Source: CAZVAO01 sp964625175 (GTDB lineage: Bacteria; Bacillota; UBA994; PWPR01). From it: DNA of 13,495 nt. Position numbers and translations under genes: made by a program. Below the pieces are notes generated by a model. The model did no database searches, had not been told where the DNA came from, and was given only the letters and a program-made list of their open reading frames with translations. Shown here piece after piece: positions 1 to 7,771 of this stretch. Numbering within the stretch: position 1 is the stretch's first letter; every line of letters begins with the position of its first letter. The DNA lies in contig CAZVAO010000069.1 of NCBI GenBank assembly GCA_964625175.1, positions 1-13,495 of the forward strand, given 5' to 3'.

Positions 1-56
1 TCTGCCAGAACAGAAAACGACCCTGCCGTTACTCGACAAGACCGTTCAATAGATCC

Positions 57-1013
57 TTATTGACTCAAATTAATAAGATGACAGGCCACATAATGCCCCA
101 CGCTGACTTCAACCAGCGGCGGTGGATCTCCCTGCTTGCAAATATTCATACACTGTAAACAGCGTGCATGGAAGGGGCATCCGACAGCTGATCTGGCGAT
201 CTCTAGACCAACACCCTTTTCAATTGGCTCCTTAACCTCAGTAACCTCATCGAACACGTTAGGAATTGCTGACAGCAATAGTTTAGTGTAAGGATGGAGG
301 GGATTCTGGTAAATCGCATCCACAGAGCCTACTTCCACAAAACGCCCCATATACATGACCCCTATTTGGTCGCTGATATGCTGCACCACGTTGAGGTCAT
401 GGGAGATGAATAGATAAGTCAACTTATACTTCTGTTGCAATTCTCGCATAAAATTCAAAAGGGATGCTTGAATTGATACGTCGAGGGAGGATACTGGTTC
501 ATCTGCGATGATTAAGTCGGGGTTCAACATCAGCGCACATAGGATACCGATTCTCTGCCGCTGCCCACCAGATAATTGGTGTGGATACTGGTCATAATAG
601 CTTTCGTCCAGCCCAGCCTCAGCCAGCATCTCATGCACTTTAGCCTTCATATCCTCTTTGCTCATTTTAGTATGCACCCGCAAAGGTTCACTCAAGATCC
701 AGCCAATTTTCTTGCGTGGATTTAACGAGCTATAGGGGTCTTGGAAGATCATCTGTATGCCCTTTTTAATTGCTTGGGTCTCCAATTTAATATTATCACC
801 CTTAAAAAAGACTTCCCCAGAAGTAGCAGGCAATATACCGCCAATCATATGACCGAGTGTCGTTTTGCCGCACCCTGACTCCCCAACTAGCCCGAAGATC
901 TCCCCTTGCTTTATCGCAAAAGAAATATCATCTACTGCCCTCAGATATCGCGCCTTCCCTGAAACCTTATAGAGCTTCGTTATGTTTTTTATTTCCAGTA
1001 TGTACGCACTCAT
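57..1013 (-). CDS. Dpp/Opp-type ABC transporter, second ATPase subunit (DppF/OppF-like)
   Basis: This is the ATP-hydrolysing subunit on the cytoplasmic face of a peptide-class importer, expected to pair with the ATPase encoded just upstream. Visible motifs in the 318-residue product are Walker A GESGCGKT (44-51), the Q-loop at Q91, ABC signature LSGGQ (147-151), Walker B LIIADE (167-172) and switch His205. The C-terminal oligopeptide-transporter extension (about 235-311) carries Cys279, 285, 288, 292 and 311. Similar Cys clusters bind an iron-sulfur cluster in some Dpp ATPases. Its ATG overlaps the upstream stop by one base (TAATG), with GGGAGG as ribosome binding site, so translation is probably coupled. 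It is the last gene of the operon within the window; no terminator is visible in the 56 bases after its stop. The family is certain. The substrate (dipeptide, oligopeptide, other) cannot be read from the sequence. Confidence 0.95.
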   Translation of the reverse strand: MSAYILEIKNITKLYKVSGKARYLRAVDDISFAIKQGEIFGLVGESGCGKTTLGHMIGGILPATSGEVFFKGDNIKLETQAIKKGIQMIFQDPYSSLNPRKKIGWILSEPLRVHTKMSKEDMKAKVHEMLAEAGLDESYYDQYPHQLSGGQRQRIGILCALMLNPDLIIADEPVSSLDVSIQASLLNFMRELQQKYKLTYLFISHDLNVVQHISDQIGVMYMGRFVEVGSVDAIYQNPLHPYTKLLLSAIPNVFDEVTEVKEPIEKGVGLEIARSAVGCPFHARCLQCMNICKQGDPPPLVEVSVGHYVACHLINLSQ

Positions 1014-1996
1014 TATTGCTCCCTCCCAAGTGCAATCTGGTCTGCATAAAAACAGCGCACCAAATGGCTCTCCTCTAGTTCTCGCAGAAGAGGTTGCTGT
1101 TCATGGCACTGGGGCTGCGCGTATTGACAACGTTCTGCAAATGCACAACCCACTGGTCTCTCTGTAATCGCCAGCACTTTACCTCCGATGGAATATAACT
1201 GTGCTTTGCGATGACGCGGATTCGGCAACGCCGCAATCAATCCTTGGGTATAGGGGTGCAGTGGATGATTCAGCAAATCCGAAACCTGCGCCTGCTCCAC
1301 AATCATACCCATATACATAACCATCACACGGTTACATAATTGTTTGATAACCCCCAGGTCATGTGAAATAAATATAATGGAATTCTGATGTTTGCGGTTT
1401 AATTGACGCATTAAGTGGAGAATTTGGGCTTGGATGGTCACATCTAATGCGGTCGTTGGTTCATCGGCAATGAGCAATCTGGGATGCAAAATCATGGCTG
1501 TTGCAATCATAACTCGCTGACGCATACCCCCTGATAATTCATGTGGATAGCGGTTATACAATTCTCCCACATCTGGCAAGCCGACTTCCTGCATGATTTC
1601 CAGAGTGCGTCGCTTGACCTCCGATTTAGAACCATTTCCGTGTAATGTAACCGTTTCGGCAATTTGTTTACCAATCTTGATTAATGGATTCAGTGAGGTC
1701 ATCGGTTCTTGAAAAATAAAGGAAATCTCTTCACCCCGTATTTTTCTTAAATCCTCATCAGTCGCCACAAGCAAATTTTTTCCGGCAAAGTTTAGCCGAT
1801 CGGCCTCAAAAAAGGCCTGGTGTGGCAATAGCCGCGGAATCGCTAATGCAGTTAATGATTTTCCACAGCCTGACTCGCCGACAATCCCCAGCACTTCGCC
1901 CTCTTCTAAAGTTAAGGAAAGTTGTGAAACGGCTGGATAAATCGCACCATGCACTTTAAAGGATACAGATAAATTTTTAACTTCTAGTAAATTCAT
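1013..1996 (-). CDS. Dpp/Opp-type ABC transporter, first ATPase subunit (DppD/OppD-like)
   Basis: First of the two cytoplasmic ATPases powering the peptide-class importer. In the 327-residue product, Walker A is GESGCGKS (40-47), the signature is LSGGM (154-158), Walker B is LLIADE (174-179) and the switch His is in FISHD (209-213). The C-terminal extension has four cysteines (284, 290, 297, 315), spaced as in Dpp-type ATPases reported to carry a 4Fe-4S cluster. The reading frame is open 24 codons further upstream, but that part lies inside the preceding permease gene. The ATG at 1996 starts the family-typical MNLLEVKNL and has GAGGAG seven bases before it, so I chose it. It begins four bases after the permease stop codon. 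Substrate unknown. Confidence 0.95.
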   Translation of the reverse strand: MNLLEVKNLSVSFKVHGAIYPAVSQLSLTLEEGEVLGIVGESGCGKSLTALAIPRLLPHQAFFEADRLNFAGKNLLVATDEDLRKIRGEEISFIFQEPMTSLNPLIKIGKQIAETVTLHGNGSKSEVKRRTLEIMQEVGLPDVGELYNRYPHELSGGMRQRVMIATAMILHPRLLIADEPTTALDVTIQAQILHLMRQLNRKHQNSIIFISHDLGVIKQLCNRVMVMYMGMIVEQAQVSDLLNHPLHPYTQGLIAALPNPRHRKAQLYSIGGKVLAITERPVGCAFAERCQYAQPQCHEQQPLLRELEESHLVRCFYADQIALGREQ

Positions 1997-2000
1997 AGCG

Positions 2001-2810
2001 CTACTCCTCGTGGGGATCATTGTAATCCCTGATGCCGTCACCCAACAAATTGAACCCCAGTACCGCAATCGTAATCATCAAACCGGGAGCAAACGCATAA
2101 AAAGGTGCTTTAGATAAGTAAATCTGGGATTCGCTGAGCATTCTGCCCCAGCTAGGATCGGGAGGCTGCACCCCTAAGCCCAGATAGGAGAGCCCAGCTT
2201 CGGCCAAAATCGCACTTGCGAAACCGATGGATGCGGCCACAATCAGAGGTGACACAATATTAGGCAAAATATGCACGAACATGATCCGCCAATTTGAAAC
2301 ACCAATCGACTGGGCCATCTTCACATACATCATCTCTCTGGCCTGCAGAAACCCACTGCGAGCAATCCGGGCAAAGCGCGGAATCGACATAACTCCTAGA
2401 GCAATCATTGTCTTGTTAATCCCCACACCTAGAATTGCCACAATCATCAACGCAAATAAAATGCCAGGAAAGGCCATCATCGCATCCATAGTACGCATCA
2501 AAATCTCATCTATAATCCCACCAGAATATCCAGCTATCGCCCCTATTAACGTACCGACAATTAGTCCCACAGCTACTGAGATACTACCAACTAAGAAGGC
2601 AGTTTGACTGCCTAGCATGACTCTGCTGAGAATATCGCGACCAAAATGATCGGTTCCCAACCAATGCGTTGTGCTTGGTGATGCCAGTTTATTGGTAATC
2701 TCCATCAAATTAACATCGTAAGGAGTGTAGAAAACGCTAATTACCGCCAGCGAAAAGAGAAAGAGAATTAAGCTCGCACCGATGAAAAGACTACTTGAAT
2801 ATTTTTTCAT
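2001..2810 (-). CDS. Dpp/Opp-type ABC transporter permease, DppC/OppC-like
   Basis: Inner-membrane permease of the importer, 269 residues, normal length for DppC. An N-terminal membrane helix (about 9-28) is followed by the conserved periplasmic-type segment GTDHFGRDILSR (52-63). Further hydrophobic helices lie at about 72-95, 113-130, 185-205 and 240-258. The EAA coupling loop that docks on the ATPases is at about 164-184 (MAQSIGVSNWRI followed by HILPN). The N-terminal OppC region and binding-protein-dependent transport domain are both complete. The ATG at 2810 has AGGGGTG upstream and lies 13 bases after the stop of the other permease; the ribosome binding site of the following ATPase lies inside the end of this gene. 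Nothing unusual in the sequence. Confidence 0.95.
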   Translation of the reverse strand: MKKYSSSLFIGASLILFLFSLAVISVFYTPYDVNLMEITNKLASPSTTHWLGTDHFGRDILSRVMLGSQTAFLVGSISVAVGLIVGTLIGAIAGYSGGIIDEILMRTMDAMMAFPGILFALMIVAILGVGINKTMIALGVMSIPRFARIARSGFLQAREMMYVKMAQSIGVSNWRIMFVHILPNIVSPLIVAASIGFASAILAEAGLSYLGLGVQPPDPSWGRMLSESQIYLSKAPFYAFAPGLMITIAVLGFNLLGDGIRDYNDPHEE

Positions 2811-2823
2811 ATCGCTTTCACCC

Positions 2824-3762
2824 CTAACTCAATTTGATGCGGGGATCAATCACCCGATAGACAACATCCACGGTAAAATTAATCAAGATAATAATAACTG
2901 CTATATAAAGAACGATTCCTTGCACTAATGGAAAATCACGATTGGTGATGCCCATAATCAACAACCTACCAATTCCAGGGATATTGAAAACCTGCTCGAC
3001 AATTAAGCTACCACCTAAAACATCAGCAATCGTCATGCCCAAAACGGTGATCACTGGAATTAGGGCGTTGCGCAGAATGTGTACAACCATAATATAATTA
3101 TTGCTGCCCCCCTTAGCTAAAGCAGATCGAACATAATCTTGTTTCTTTTCCTCAAGGATAGAACTGCGCATATAACGAATAATAACGGCAATACGTGGGA
3201 TGGCAATCGCCAGCGCTGCAAAGAATAAATACCACATTGCTGCTTGCCAATTTTCCGCAAACGAAACGTAGCGTCCAGGCACGAACACCCTGAACACGAG
3301 CCCAAATAGAAAAGTAATCAATATTCCCAAAAAGAAAGAAGGAATAGCCATGCCGATTTGAGAGATGATTGACACGACTAGCGCTGCGAGACTCTCCCGC
3401 TTGGCAATAAATACACCAACGGGTAAGCCAATTCCCACAATCAAAATCAGCGACAATAGGGTCAAACTAGCGGTAACACCCAGTCTGCCTTTAATTAAGT
3501 TGAAGACCGGGGCATCAAATCGGATTGAGGTTCCCAGATCGCCCTGAACTGCGCCAGTAATCCACTCGAAATAGCGCACATACACAGGTCGGTCCAAACC
3601 TAGCTCGTGGCGCAATGCTTCAACCTGTGCTTCGTCGGCATCTAAACCCAACTTGGCCAAGACGGGATCGCCAGGGATAATCTGAAAAATGGCAAACGTA
3701 ATGAGTGATACAATCACCAGTATCAATATGGCTGATATTAACCGCCTTAACACATAATTCAT
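2824..3762 (-). CDS. Dpp/Opp-type ABC transporter permease, DppB/OppB-like
   Basis: Inner-membrane permease partner of the DppC-like subunit, 312 residues from the chosen start. It has the usual DppB layout: N-terminal helix (about 8-28), the FQIIPGDPV segment (26-34), a long extracytoplasmic stretch with LGLDRPVYVRY (54-64), then several helices (about 97-120, 128-155, 175-196, 234-254, 281-302). The EAA loop is at about 214-236 (ALAKGGSNNY then HILRNALIP), and the terminal DPRIKLS is typical. The frame stays open to a TTG at 3792. The ATG at 3762 is preferred because it begins the family-typical MNYVLRRLIS and has a GGGGGGGA ribosome binding site about seven bases before it. A 94-nt gap with a perfect hairpin separates it from the binding-protein gene. 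Confidence 0.95.
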   Translation of the reverse strand: MNYVLRRLISAILILVIVSLITFAIFQIIPGDPVLAKLGLDADEAQVEALRHELGLDRPVYVRYFEWITGAVQGDLGTSIRFDAPVFNLIKGRLGVTASLTLLSLILIVGIGLPVGVFIAKRESLAALVVSIISQIGMAIPSFFLGILITFLFGLVFRVFVPGRYVSFAENWQAAMWYLFFAALAIAIPRIAVIIRYMRSSILEEKKQDYVRSALAKGGSNNYIMVVHILRNALIPVITVLGMTIADVLGGSLIVEQVFNIPGIGRLLIMGITNRDFPLVQGIVLYIAVIIILINFTVDVVYRVIDPRIKLS

Positions 3763-3785
3763 AATAATCCCCCCCAATAGCGATT

Positions 3786-3813
3786 CAATCAAACACCTGG
3801 GAGTGTTTGATTG
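3786..3813 (-). promoter_or_regulatory. Intercistronic hairpin between binding protein and permease genes
   Basis: A perfect 11-bp inverted repeat, CAATCAAACAC and GTGTTTGATTG, with a 6-nt loop, lies in the 94-nt gap between the binding-protein stop and the first permease start. On the transcribed (minus) strand it is followed by AATCGCTATT and not by a U-run, so it is not a standard intrinsic terminator. Such hairpins in solute-binding-protein operons often protect the upstream message from 3' decay or reduce read-through, which gives more binding protein than permease. That role is inferred from position; the stem itself is seen directly. Confidence 0.75.
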
Positions 3814-3856
3814 ACCCGTTTACTTATTAGATATTGATTTACTAAATTAGAAGCTA

Positions 3857-5365
3857 CTATTTAAAGGAGAGTGTGGCGATATCTTGAACATAAATTGGAT
3901 ACAGTTGATAGCCCACAAGGTTTCCGTTTAGTGCAACAATATAATTGGGATCCATGATATACACACATGGCACGTCCTGAGCCAAGATCGTTTGGGCCTC
4001 CCGATAGATTGCGGCTCGATTATCTTGATCAGTAGCCACTAGCGCATCTTTCATCAATTGGTCATAGGCATCATTGGCGTAATTGAAGAAATTGCGTGGG
4101 TAGTCGGAAGCATAGCGATTGAGGATCGGATGAGGATCAAGTTTGCCGGTTAAGCCGATAATCGTCATCTGATAATTGCGATTCGTATAGACGTCATCTA
4201 ACCAGATACTCCACTCCACCTGCTCGATCGTGGCATTAATATTAACGGCACTCAGTTGCTGAGCAATCACTTGAGCGGTATCCACATGAAACTGATAGTT
4301 GGAAGGTACTGTAATGGTAAGCTCAAGGCCGTTCTCATACCCTGCTTCTTTCAGTAACTGCTGTGCTTTTTCAATATTAAGATTATAGGTATCTTGCAGC
4401 CCATCTTGGAAATATTGACCCATGGCTGGTGACATATTGGAGCCAAGTTTGACCCCACGACCATCAGCTACTGCATTAATCACCTCATCAACATCCACCG
4501 CATAATTGATTGCTTGGCGTACTCTAAGATCTTTGAAGATTTCATCATCATTGTTCATGGCCATAATTTGAACCATGTTCTGAGGTCCTTCAACAAAATA
4601 GTAATTGTCTGGAATCATATCCAACGATTCGGTTGGAATCCGTGGATAAACATCCACTTCTCCAGCCTGCAGACTCATCAAGGCAGTCTGATTATCCGCA
4701 AAGATTCTAAACTCAACCTCTTTGATGCTGGCCAGATCAGGCTGCCAATAATCAGCAAATTTTTCAAGCACAATGCGTTGCGACGGCAGATATTCCACAA
4801 ATTTATAAGGCCCTGTTCCAATGGGCGCTTGGTTAAGGTCTTCTTCAGTCAGTGATTGAGGAATAACCGCCTCCGTTAAGTAGCCAATGAAAGAAGCGTT
4901 GACCTCTGGAAGCATAAACTCGATGGTTTGAGCATCAACCACATTAATCGCTACCCCTTCAAACCCAGAAGACAGTGCCTCTCCGGTAATATCCCCGCGT
5001 AAGCGTAAATAAGAATATTCAACGTCTGCAATAGTGACTGGACTTCCATTGTGAAATAGAATTCCTTGACGCAAGACAAATGAATAGGTTAGCCCATCGT
5101 CTGAAACGCTATAGGACTGTGCAACCGCTGGCATCAGCTTTCCCTTTGCATCGGACTTGACAAGGCCCTCAAAAACATTGAACATCACTTCTTCAGTACC
5201 CGAGGCAGCTGCTTTATGGGGATCCAAGTAATCGGGATCCTGGGGGATGACGACTACGATCCGGTCTTTAACCTGGTCAGGCCCTTGCGCATCTTGCGGT
5301 GTGCAAGCAGTCAGGGCCAGCATTGCGACTAAAACGACTGCCAATATGACTATCAACTTCTTCAT
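3857..5365 (-). CDS. Peptide-class ABC transporter substrate-binding lipoprotein (SBP family 5, DppA/OppA-like)
   Basis: Extracytoplasmic receptor that captures the ligand and delivers it to the permeases encoded downstream. Residues 1-20 form a lipoprotein signal peptide (KK, hydrophobic core, LTA-Cys) with the lipid-modified Cys at 21, which anchors the protein to the outer face of the membrane. The mature part has family-5 hallmarks: DPDYLDPHKA (43-52), the region around LRQGILFHNGSPVT (98-111), and GTGPYKFVEY (183-192). Length of 502 residues is normal. The ATG at 5365 follows AGGAGG at ideal distance, 28 nt after the hydrolase gene. Family-5 proteins bind peptides, but also nickel complexes, oligosaccharides, muropeptides and opine-like compounds. 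The regulator at the head of the operon makes a non-standard ligand worth considering. Confidence 0.95.
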   Translation of the reverse strand: MKKLIVILAVVLVAMLALTACTPQDAQGPDQVKDRIVVVIPQDPDYLDPHKAAASGTEEVMFNVFEGLVKSDAKGKLMPAVAQSYSVSDDGLTYSFVLRQGILFHNGSPVTIADVEYSYLRLRGDITGEALSSGFEGVAINVVDAQTIEFMLPEVNASFIGYLTEAVIPQSLTEEDLNQAPIGTGPYKFVEYLPSQRIVLEKFADYWQPDLASIKEVEFRIFADNQTALMSLQAGEVDVYPRIPTESLDMIPDNYYFVEGPQNMVQIMAMNNDDEIFKDLRVRQAINYAVDVDEVINAVADGRGVKLGSNMSPAMGQYFQDGLQDTYNLNIEKAQQLLKEAGYENGLELTITVPSNYQFHVDTAQVIAQQLSAVNINATIEQVEWSIWLDDVYTNRNYQMTIIGLTGKLDPHPILNRYASDYPRNFFNYANDAYDQLMKDALVATDQDNRAAIYREAQTILAQDVPCVYIMDPNYIVALNGNLVGYQLYPIYVQDIATLSFK

Positions 5366-5393
5366 TAGTAATCCTCCTGATAAAAAGCGATAT

Positions 5394-6131
5394 TTATTTC
5401 TGTAAATCGATTGTTAAACCTTCTTTGGCTAAGATGACATCCTGTGGATAGCATGTTTGAACATCTTTTAGCAGCTCCTCATTATCGCCATAAACCGGCA
5501 AATGAGTGATGATTACTGATTTTGCTCTGGCTTGAGAGGCTAATTGTCCAACATCCCTTCCACTCATGTGACCGCTAATCACACCTTCATATTTCTTATA
5601 AATGGTGCATTCCGACAGCAATAACGTACATTCCTGGGCAAACTCTACCAAGCTATCGTTATAAGCCGTATCTGCCGTATAGACTAAAGTCTGTTCGCCG
5701 TTTGTGACCTTTATTGATAGCCCATTAATAATGTGATCGGTTTGATTGAAGCTAAAACGCAGGTTGCCGATTTCAACTTCTGAATGTTGATCGATGGGAA
5801 TCGCAATTGTCACATTTTGATAGTTGAGATTCGAGAAATAAAAATTATCTTCTAATGCAAAAATCTTGATGGGCTTGCTTCGATTTCCCAGCTGAGTGTC
5901 AATCAAAGCCGCATGCTGTAGACAAAAAACATCGGAGTAGTGATCGGGGTGGAAATGACTGATGATGACTGCATCAAGATCCGGTAAGTCTAGATATTTT
6001 TGCATCACCGATAAACTACCGGATCCAATATCTAGAAGCACTTTAGTATCACCTTCTGTAATCAAATAGCAGGATGTCGCTTCCCCTACCTTAGGATACG
6101 CCGCACATTTTCCAATAACTGTTAGCTTCAT
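5394..6131 (-). CDS. Metallo-beta-lactamase-fold hydrolase, YhfI/RNase Z-like subgroup
   Basis: Cytoplasmic two-metal hydrolase of unknown substrate, 245 residues, no signal peptide. The metal-binding set is complete: HFHPDH (H59, H61, D63, H64), H133, D154 in YTADTAYND, H188 in SGHMSG and H210 in IITHLP. The N-terminal KLTVIGKCAAYP, GEATSCYL and LLDIGSGSL segments resemble the Bacillus YhfI type of the phosphodiesterase/RNase Z-related branch, so a phosphodiester or other ester substrate is plausible. That is family knowledge and was not shown here. A GTG at 6140 directly follows the regulator stop. The ATG at 6131 is preferred because AGGTGA lies at proper distance before it. It sits between the regulator and binding-protein genes, 28 nt before the latter, suggesting that it processes the imported compound. 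It is too short and lacks the exosite expected of housekeeping RNase Z. Confidence 0.85.
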   Translation of the reverse strand: MKLTVIGKCAAYPKVGEATSCYLITEGDTKVLLDIGSGSLSVMQKYLDLPDLDAVIISHFHPDHYSDVFCLQHAALIDTQLGNRSKPIKIFALEDNFYFSNLNYQNVTIAIPIDQHSEVEIGNLRFSFNQTDHIINGLSIKVTNGEQTLVYTADTAYNDSLVEFAQECTLLLSECTIYKKYEGVISGHMSGRDVGQLASQARAKSVIITHLPVYGDNEELLKDVQTCYPQDVILAKEGLTIDLQK

Positions 6132-6140
6132 TTTCTTCAC

Positions 6141-6986
6141 CTATTTCCAAGTATATTCTAAATCAAAGTGTTTGAGGCTTTGTTCCATGTTTGTAATGTT
6201 TTTGCGCACAAATTCTGGTTTTTGATAGGCGACCTCATTGACGATCAGGTTAACCAGCGAAAGGGGGGCAACATAGGAATCGATCATGCCACGCGTGTTT
6301 GTTTTTGCGATGTAGGCGATATCCGAGAATTGATAAAATGGAGAAAGTTCGGAATCTGTAAACGATATGATTTTAGCACCATTCTGTTTGGCAATCTCAC
6401 AGACTTGAATCGTCGTTTTACAGTAGCGCGGAAAACCCGTAACAATCAGCAAATCCTGACTGTTGATATAATTGGCATACTCGGCTGCCTCACCTTGGGG
6501 AATCAATCGTGTATTTCCTAGGATATAATGCAAAAGATACGCCAGAAAACTCGTGACGCTCAACCCAGCTCGCCACCCTGCAATGTAGACACGTTCTGCG
6601 TGTAAAATTGTCTGGGCAGTCGCTGTGATTTTCTCACTATCCACTTTATTAAGGGTCTCTTCGACATTATTGACTTCTATTGCAATATGCTCTTCAATCC
6701 ATTTACTTTGAGCGGATTGGTCGTTCGCTAACAATGCGTTAAAACGACGCATCACCCTTTTCTCGAGAGCCATTTCTTGCATACTCTTAGATAACTCTAG
6801 ATAGTTCTGGTAACCCAGGGCCTTTGCTAAACGATGGATGGTCGGTTCACTGCACCCACTGCGAGCCCCAATCTCTTTAGCCGTCGAAGACGCTGCTTCT
6901 TCAATATTCGCCTGAATGTAATGTGCAGCTTTCTTTTGGGCGGGCGTCAATATCTCAAATTTTTCTTTTATTAAGCTCAACAACAT
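6141..6986 (-). CDS. MurR/RpiR-family transcriptional regulator (HTH plus SIS domain)
   Basis: DNA-binding regulator of 281 residues, first gene of the seven-gene operon and probably its controller. The N-terminal HTH_6 domain spans about 1-75, with the helix-turn-helix near 35-56 (STAKEIGARSGCSEPTIHRL). The SIS domain covers about 125-255, with the family-typical VTGFPRYCKTT (182-192) and IISFTDSELSP (206-216). SIS domains of this family normally sense phosphosugars such as MurNAc-6-phosphate or ribose-5-phosphate. The effector here is not known. The ATG at 6986 follows AGGGGG at good distance, and the stop comes nine bases before the hydrolase start. Operator candidates lie just upstream. 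Members act as repressors or, less often, activators; the sequence does not decide which. Confidence 0.92.
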   Translation of the reverse strand: MLLSLIKEKFEILTPAQKKAAHYIQANIEEAASSTAKEIGARSGCSEPTIHRLAKALGYQNYLELSKSMQEMALEKRVMRRFNALLANDQSAQSKWIEEHIAIEVNNVEETLNKVDSEKITATAQTILHAERVYIAGWRAGLSVTSFLAYLLHYILGNTRLIPQGEAAEYANYINSQDLLIVTGFPRYCKTTIQVCEIAKQNGAKIISFTDSELSPFYQFSDIAYIAKTNTRGMIDSYVAPLSLVNLIVNEVAYQKPEFVRKNITNMEQSLKHFDLEYTWK

Positions 6987-7027
6987 CTTAATTCCCCCTA
7001 AAAGGTCAAGACTCCATTAATACTCTA

Positions 7028-7036
7028 ATGATAACA
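7028..7036 (-). promoter_or_regulatory. Extended -10 promoter candidate for the regulator-hydrolase-transporter operon
   Basis: Reading the minus strand, TGT-TATCAT is an extended -10 element (TGn plus a 5 of 6 match to TATAAT). It would start transcription near 7021, about 35 nt before the regulator ATG. No good -35 box lies 16-18 bp upstream, which is tolerated for extended -10 promoters and fits a regulated promoter. Confidence 0.5.
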
Positions 7037-7051
7037 CAAATTTTGGATGCC

Positions 7052-7094
7052 CTAATTATTAGTTTTGACTACTTTTTTTCTAAATTGTAGTAAA
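7052..7094. promoter_or_regulatory. Two palindromes upstream of the RpiR-type gene, candidate operators
   Basis: Two symmetric elements lie just upstream of the presumed operon promoter. The first is CTAAT-T-ATTAG (7052-7062), a perfect 11-bp palindrome at about -36. The second is a longer spaced repeat, TTTGACTAC (7064-7072) with GTAGTAAA (7087-7094), which pair apart from one extra base and are separated by 14 bases. MurR/RpiR-family dimers bind such dyads in their own control regions, so these are the natural operator candidates. The sequence is AT-rich and short palindromes can arise by chance, so the assignment is tentative. Confidence 0.35.
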
Positions 7095-7121
7095 GATTTC
7101 TTCCTTTTCACATCTCATTAA

Positions 7122-7204
7122 TAGACATTATGGGGCTGCCCCCTCATCCTTGTTTTAGTTCCTTAGGGCAATATCTGCCGTCACAACTTCCCTCAGTTGA
7201 CATA
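7122..7204 (+). repeat. Degenerate REP-like repeat remnants upstream of the acetyltransferase
   Basis: This stretch contains pieces matching the intact REP-like repeats about 1.5 kb away. TAGACATT (7122-7129) resembles the repeat end TAGACATA. Next come ATGGGG (7130-7135) and CCCTCA (7141-7146) around a GGGGC-T-GCCCC palindrome (7132-7142), in the same order as ATGGGG...CCCTCA in repeat copy 1. Finally TCCCTCAGTTGACATA (7189-7204) matches 15 of 16 bases of the end of copy 1 (8710-8725). I read it as an eroded array of the same repeat family. The last match is strong; the first two are weaker. Confidence 0.5.
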
Positions 7205-7225
7205 GTCTCTATTCTTTGATACAAC
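7197..7225 (+). promoter_or_regulatory. Sigma-A-type promoter of the GNAT acetyltransferase gene
   Basis: A consensus -35 TTGACA (7197-7202) is followed after a 17-bp spacer by TACAAC (7220-7225, 4 of 6 to TATAAT). Transcription would begin near 7232, leaving a leader of about 24 nt that contains the GAGGAG ribosome binding site. The -35 lies inside the degenerate REP-like sequence. Confidence 0.6.
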
Positions 7226-7255
7226 TAGGGTACTACAATACGAGGAGAATCGATC

Positions 7256-7771
7256 ATGAGAGATTATTTTTTAACCTCCAAGAGATTAGGGTTTAGTGTT
7301 TGGAGTATGGATGATTTCGATCTAGCCAAAAGCCTGTGGGGAGATCCAGATGTCACCAAACTAATTGGTGGTGTCTACTCCGATGAAATGATCACTGCTC
7401 GATTAAAAAGAGAGATCCTCACTCAAAGAGATCATCAGGTTCAGTACTGGCCAATTTTTGAGCTTCCAACAGATGACTTTATTGGCGTATGTGGGCTGAC
7501 GCCATACAATCTTGAAAATGGAATTTATGAGCTAGGATTTCATCTAAAGAAGAAGTTTTGGGGGAAGGGGATTGCCTCAGAAGCGGGGCGTGCTGCTATA
7601 GAATACGGACATCAGCGTCTAGGAATTAGTCACTTCTTTGCAGGGCACAATCCTAAGAACACAGCATCGGGAAAGGTGCTGTTTAAACTTGGGTTTTCCT
7701 ATACCCATGATGAATTCTACCCCCCCACAGGCCTTAACCACCCATCTTACTATTTGACGAAATTAGACTAA
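7256..7771 (+). CDS. GNAT-family N-acetyltransferase, RimJ/RimL-like
   Basis: Acetyl-CoA-dependent acyltransferase of 171 residues, a complete single GNAT domain. The acetyl-CoA pyrophosphate-binding loop is at KFWGKGIASEA (100-110), preceded by the beta-4 strand YELGFHLKK (91-99). The later NPKNTASGKVLFKLGF (132-147) is the classic RimJ/RimL-type segment (N-x-x-S then K-x-GF). The N-terminal LTSKRLGFSVWSMDDF also fits this subgroup. Acceptor unknown: ribosomal protein N-termini, antibiotics or small metabolites are all possible. The ATG at 7256 has GAGGAG seven bases upstream and its own sigma-A-type promoter. It is monocistronic between two minus-strand genes, and only a weak AT-only hairpin follows its stop. 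Confidence 0.88.
   Translation: MRDYFLTSKRLGFSVWSMDDFDLAKSLWGDPDVTKLIGGVYSDEMITARLKREILTQRDHQVQYWPIFELPTDDFIGVCGLTPYNLENGIYELGFHLKKKFWGKGIASEAGRAAIEYGHQRLGISHFFAGHNPKNTASGKVLFKLGFSYTHDEFYPPTGLNHPSYYLTKLD

Noticed and set aside
2227..2607. 126-codon plus-strand open frame opposite the DppC-like permease
   Set aside because: Fully antisense to a conserved permease and a consequence of its codon use.
3763..3792. Upstream TTG start for the DppB-like permease
   Set aside because: It would begin inside the hairpin region and lacks a ribosome binding site; the ATG at 3762 has a good one and a family-typical N-terminus.
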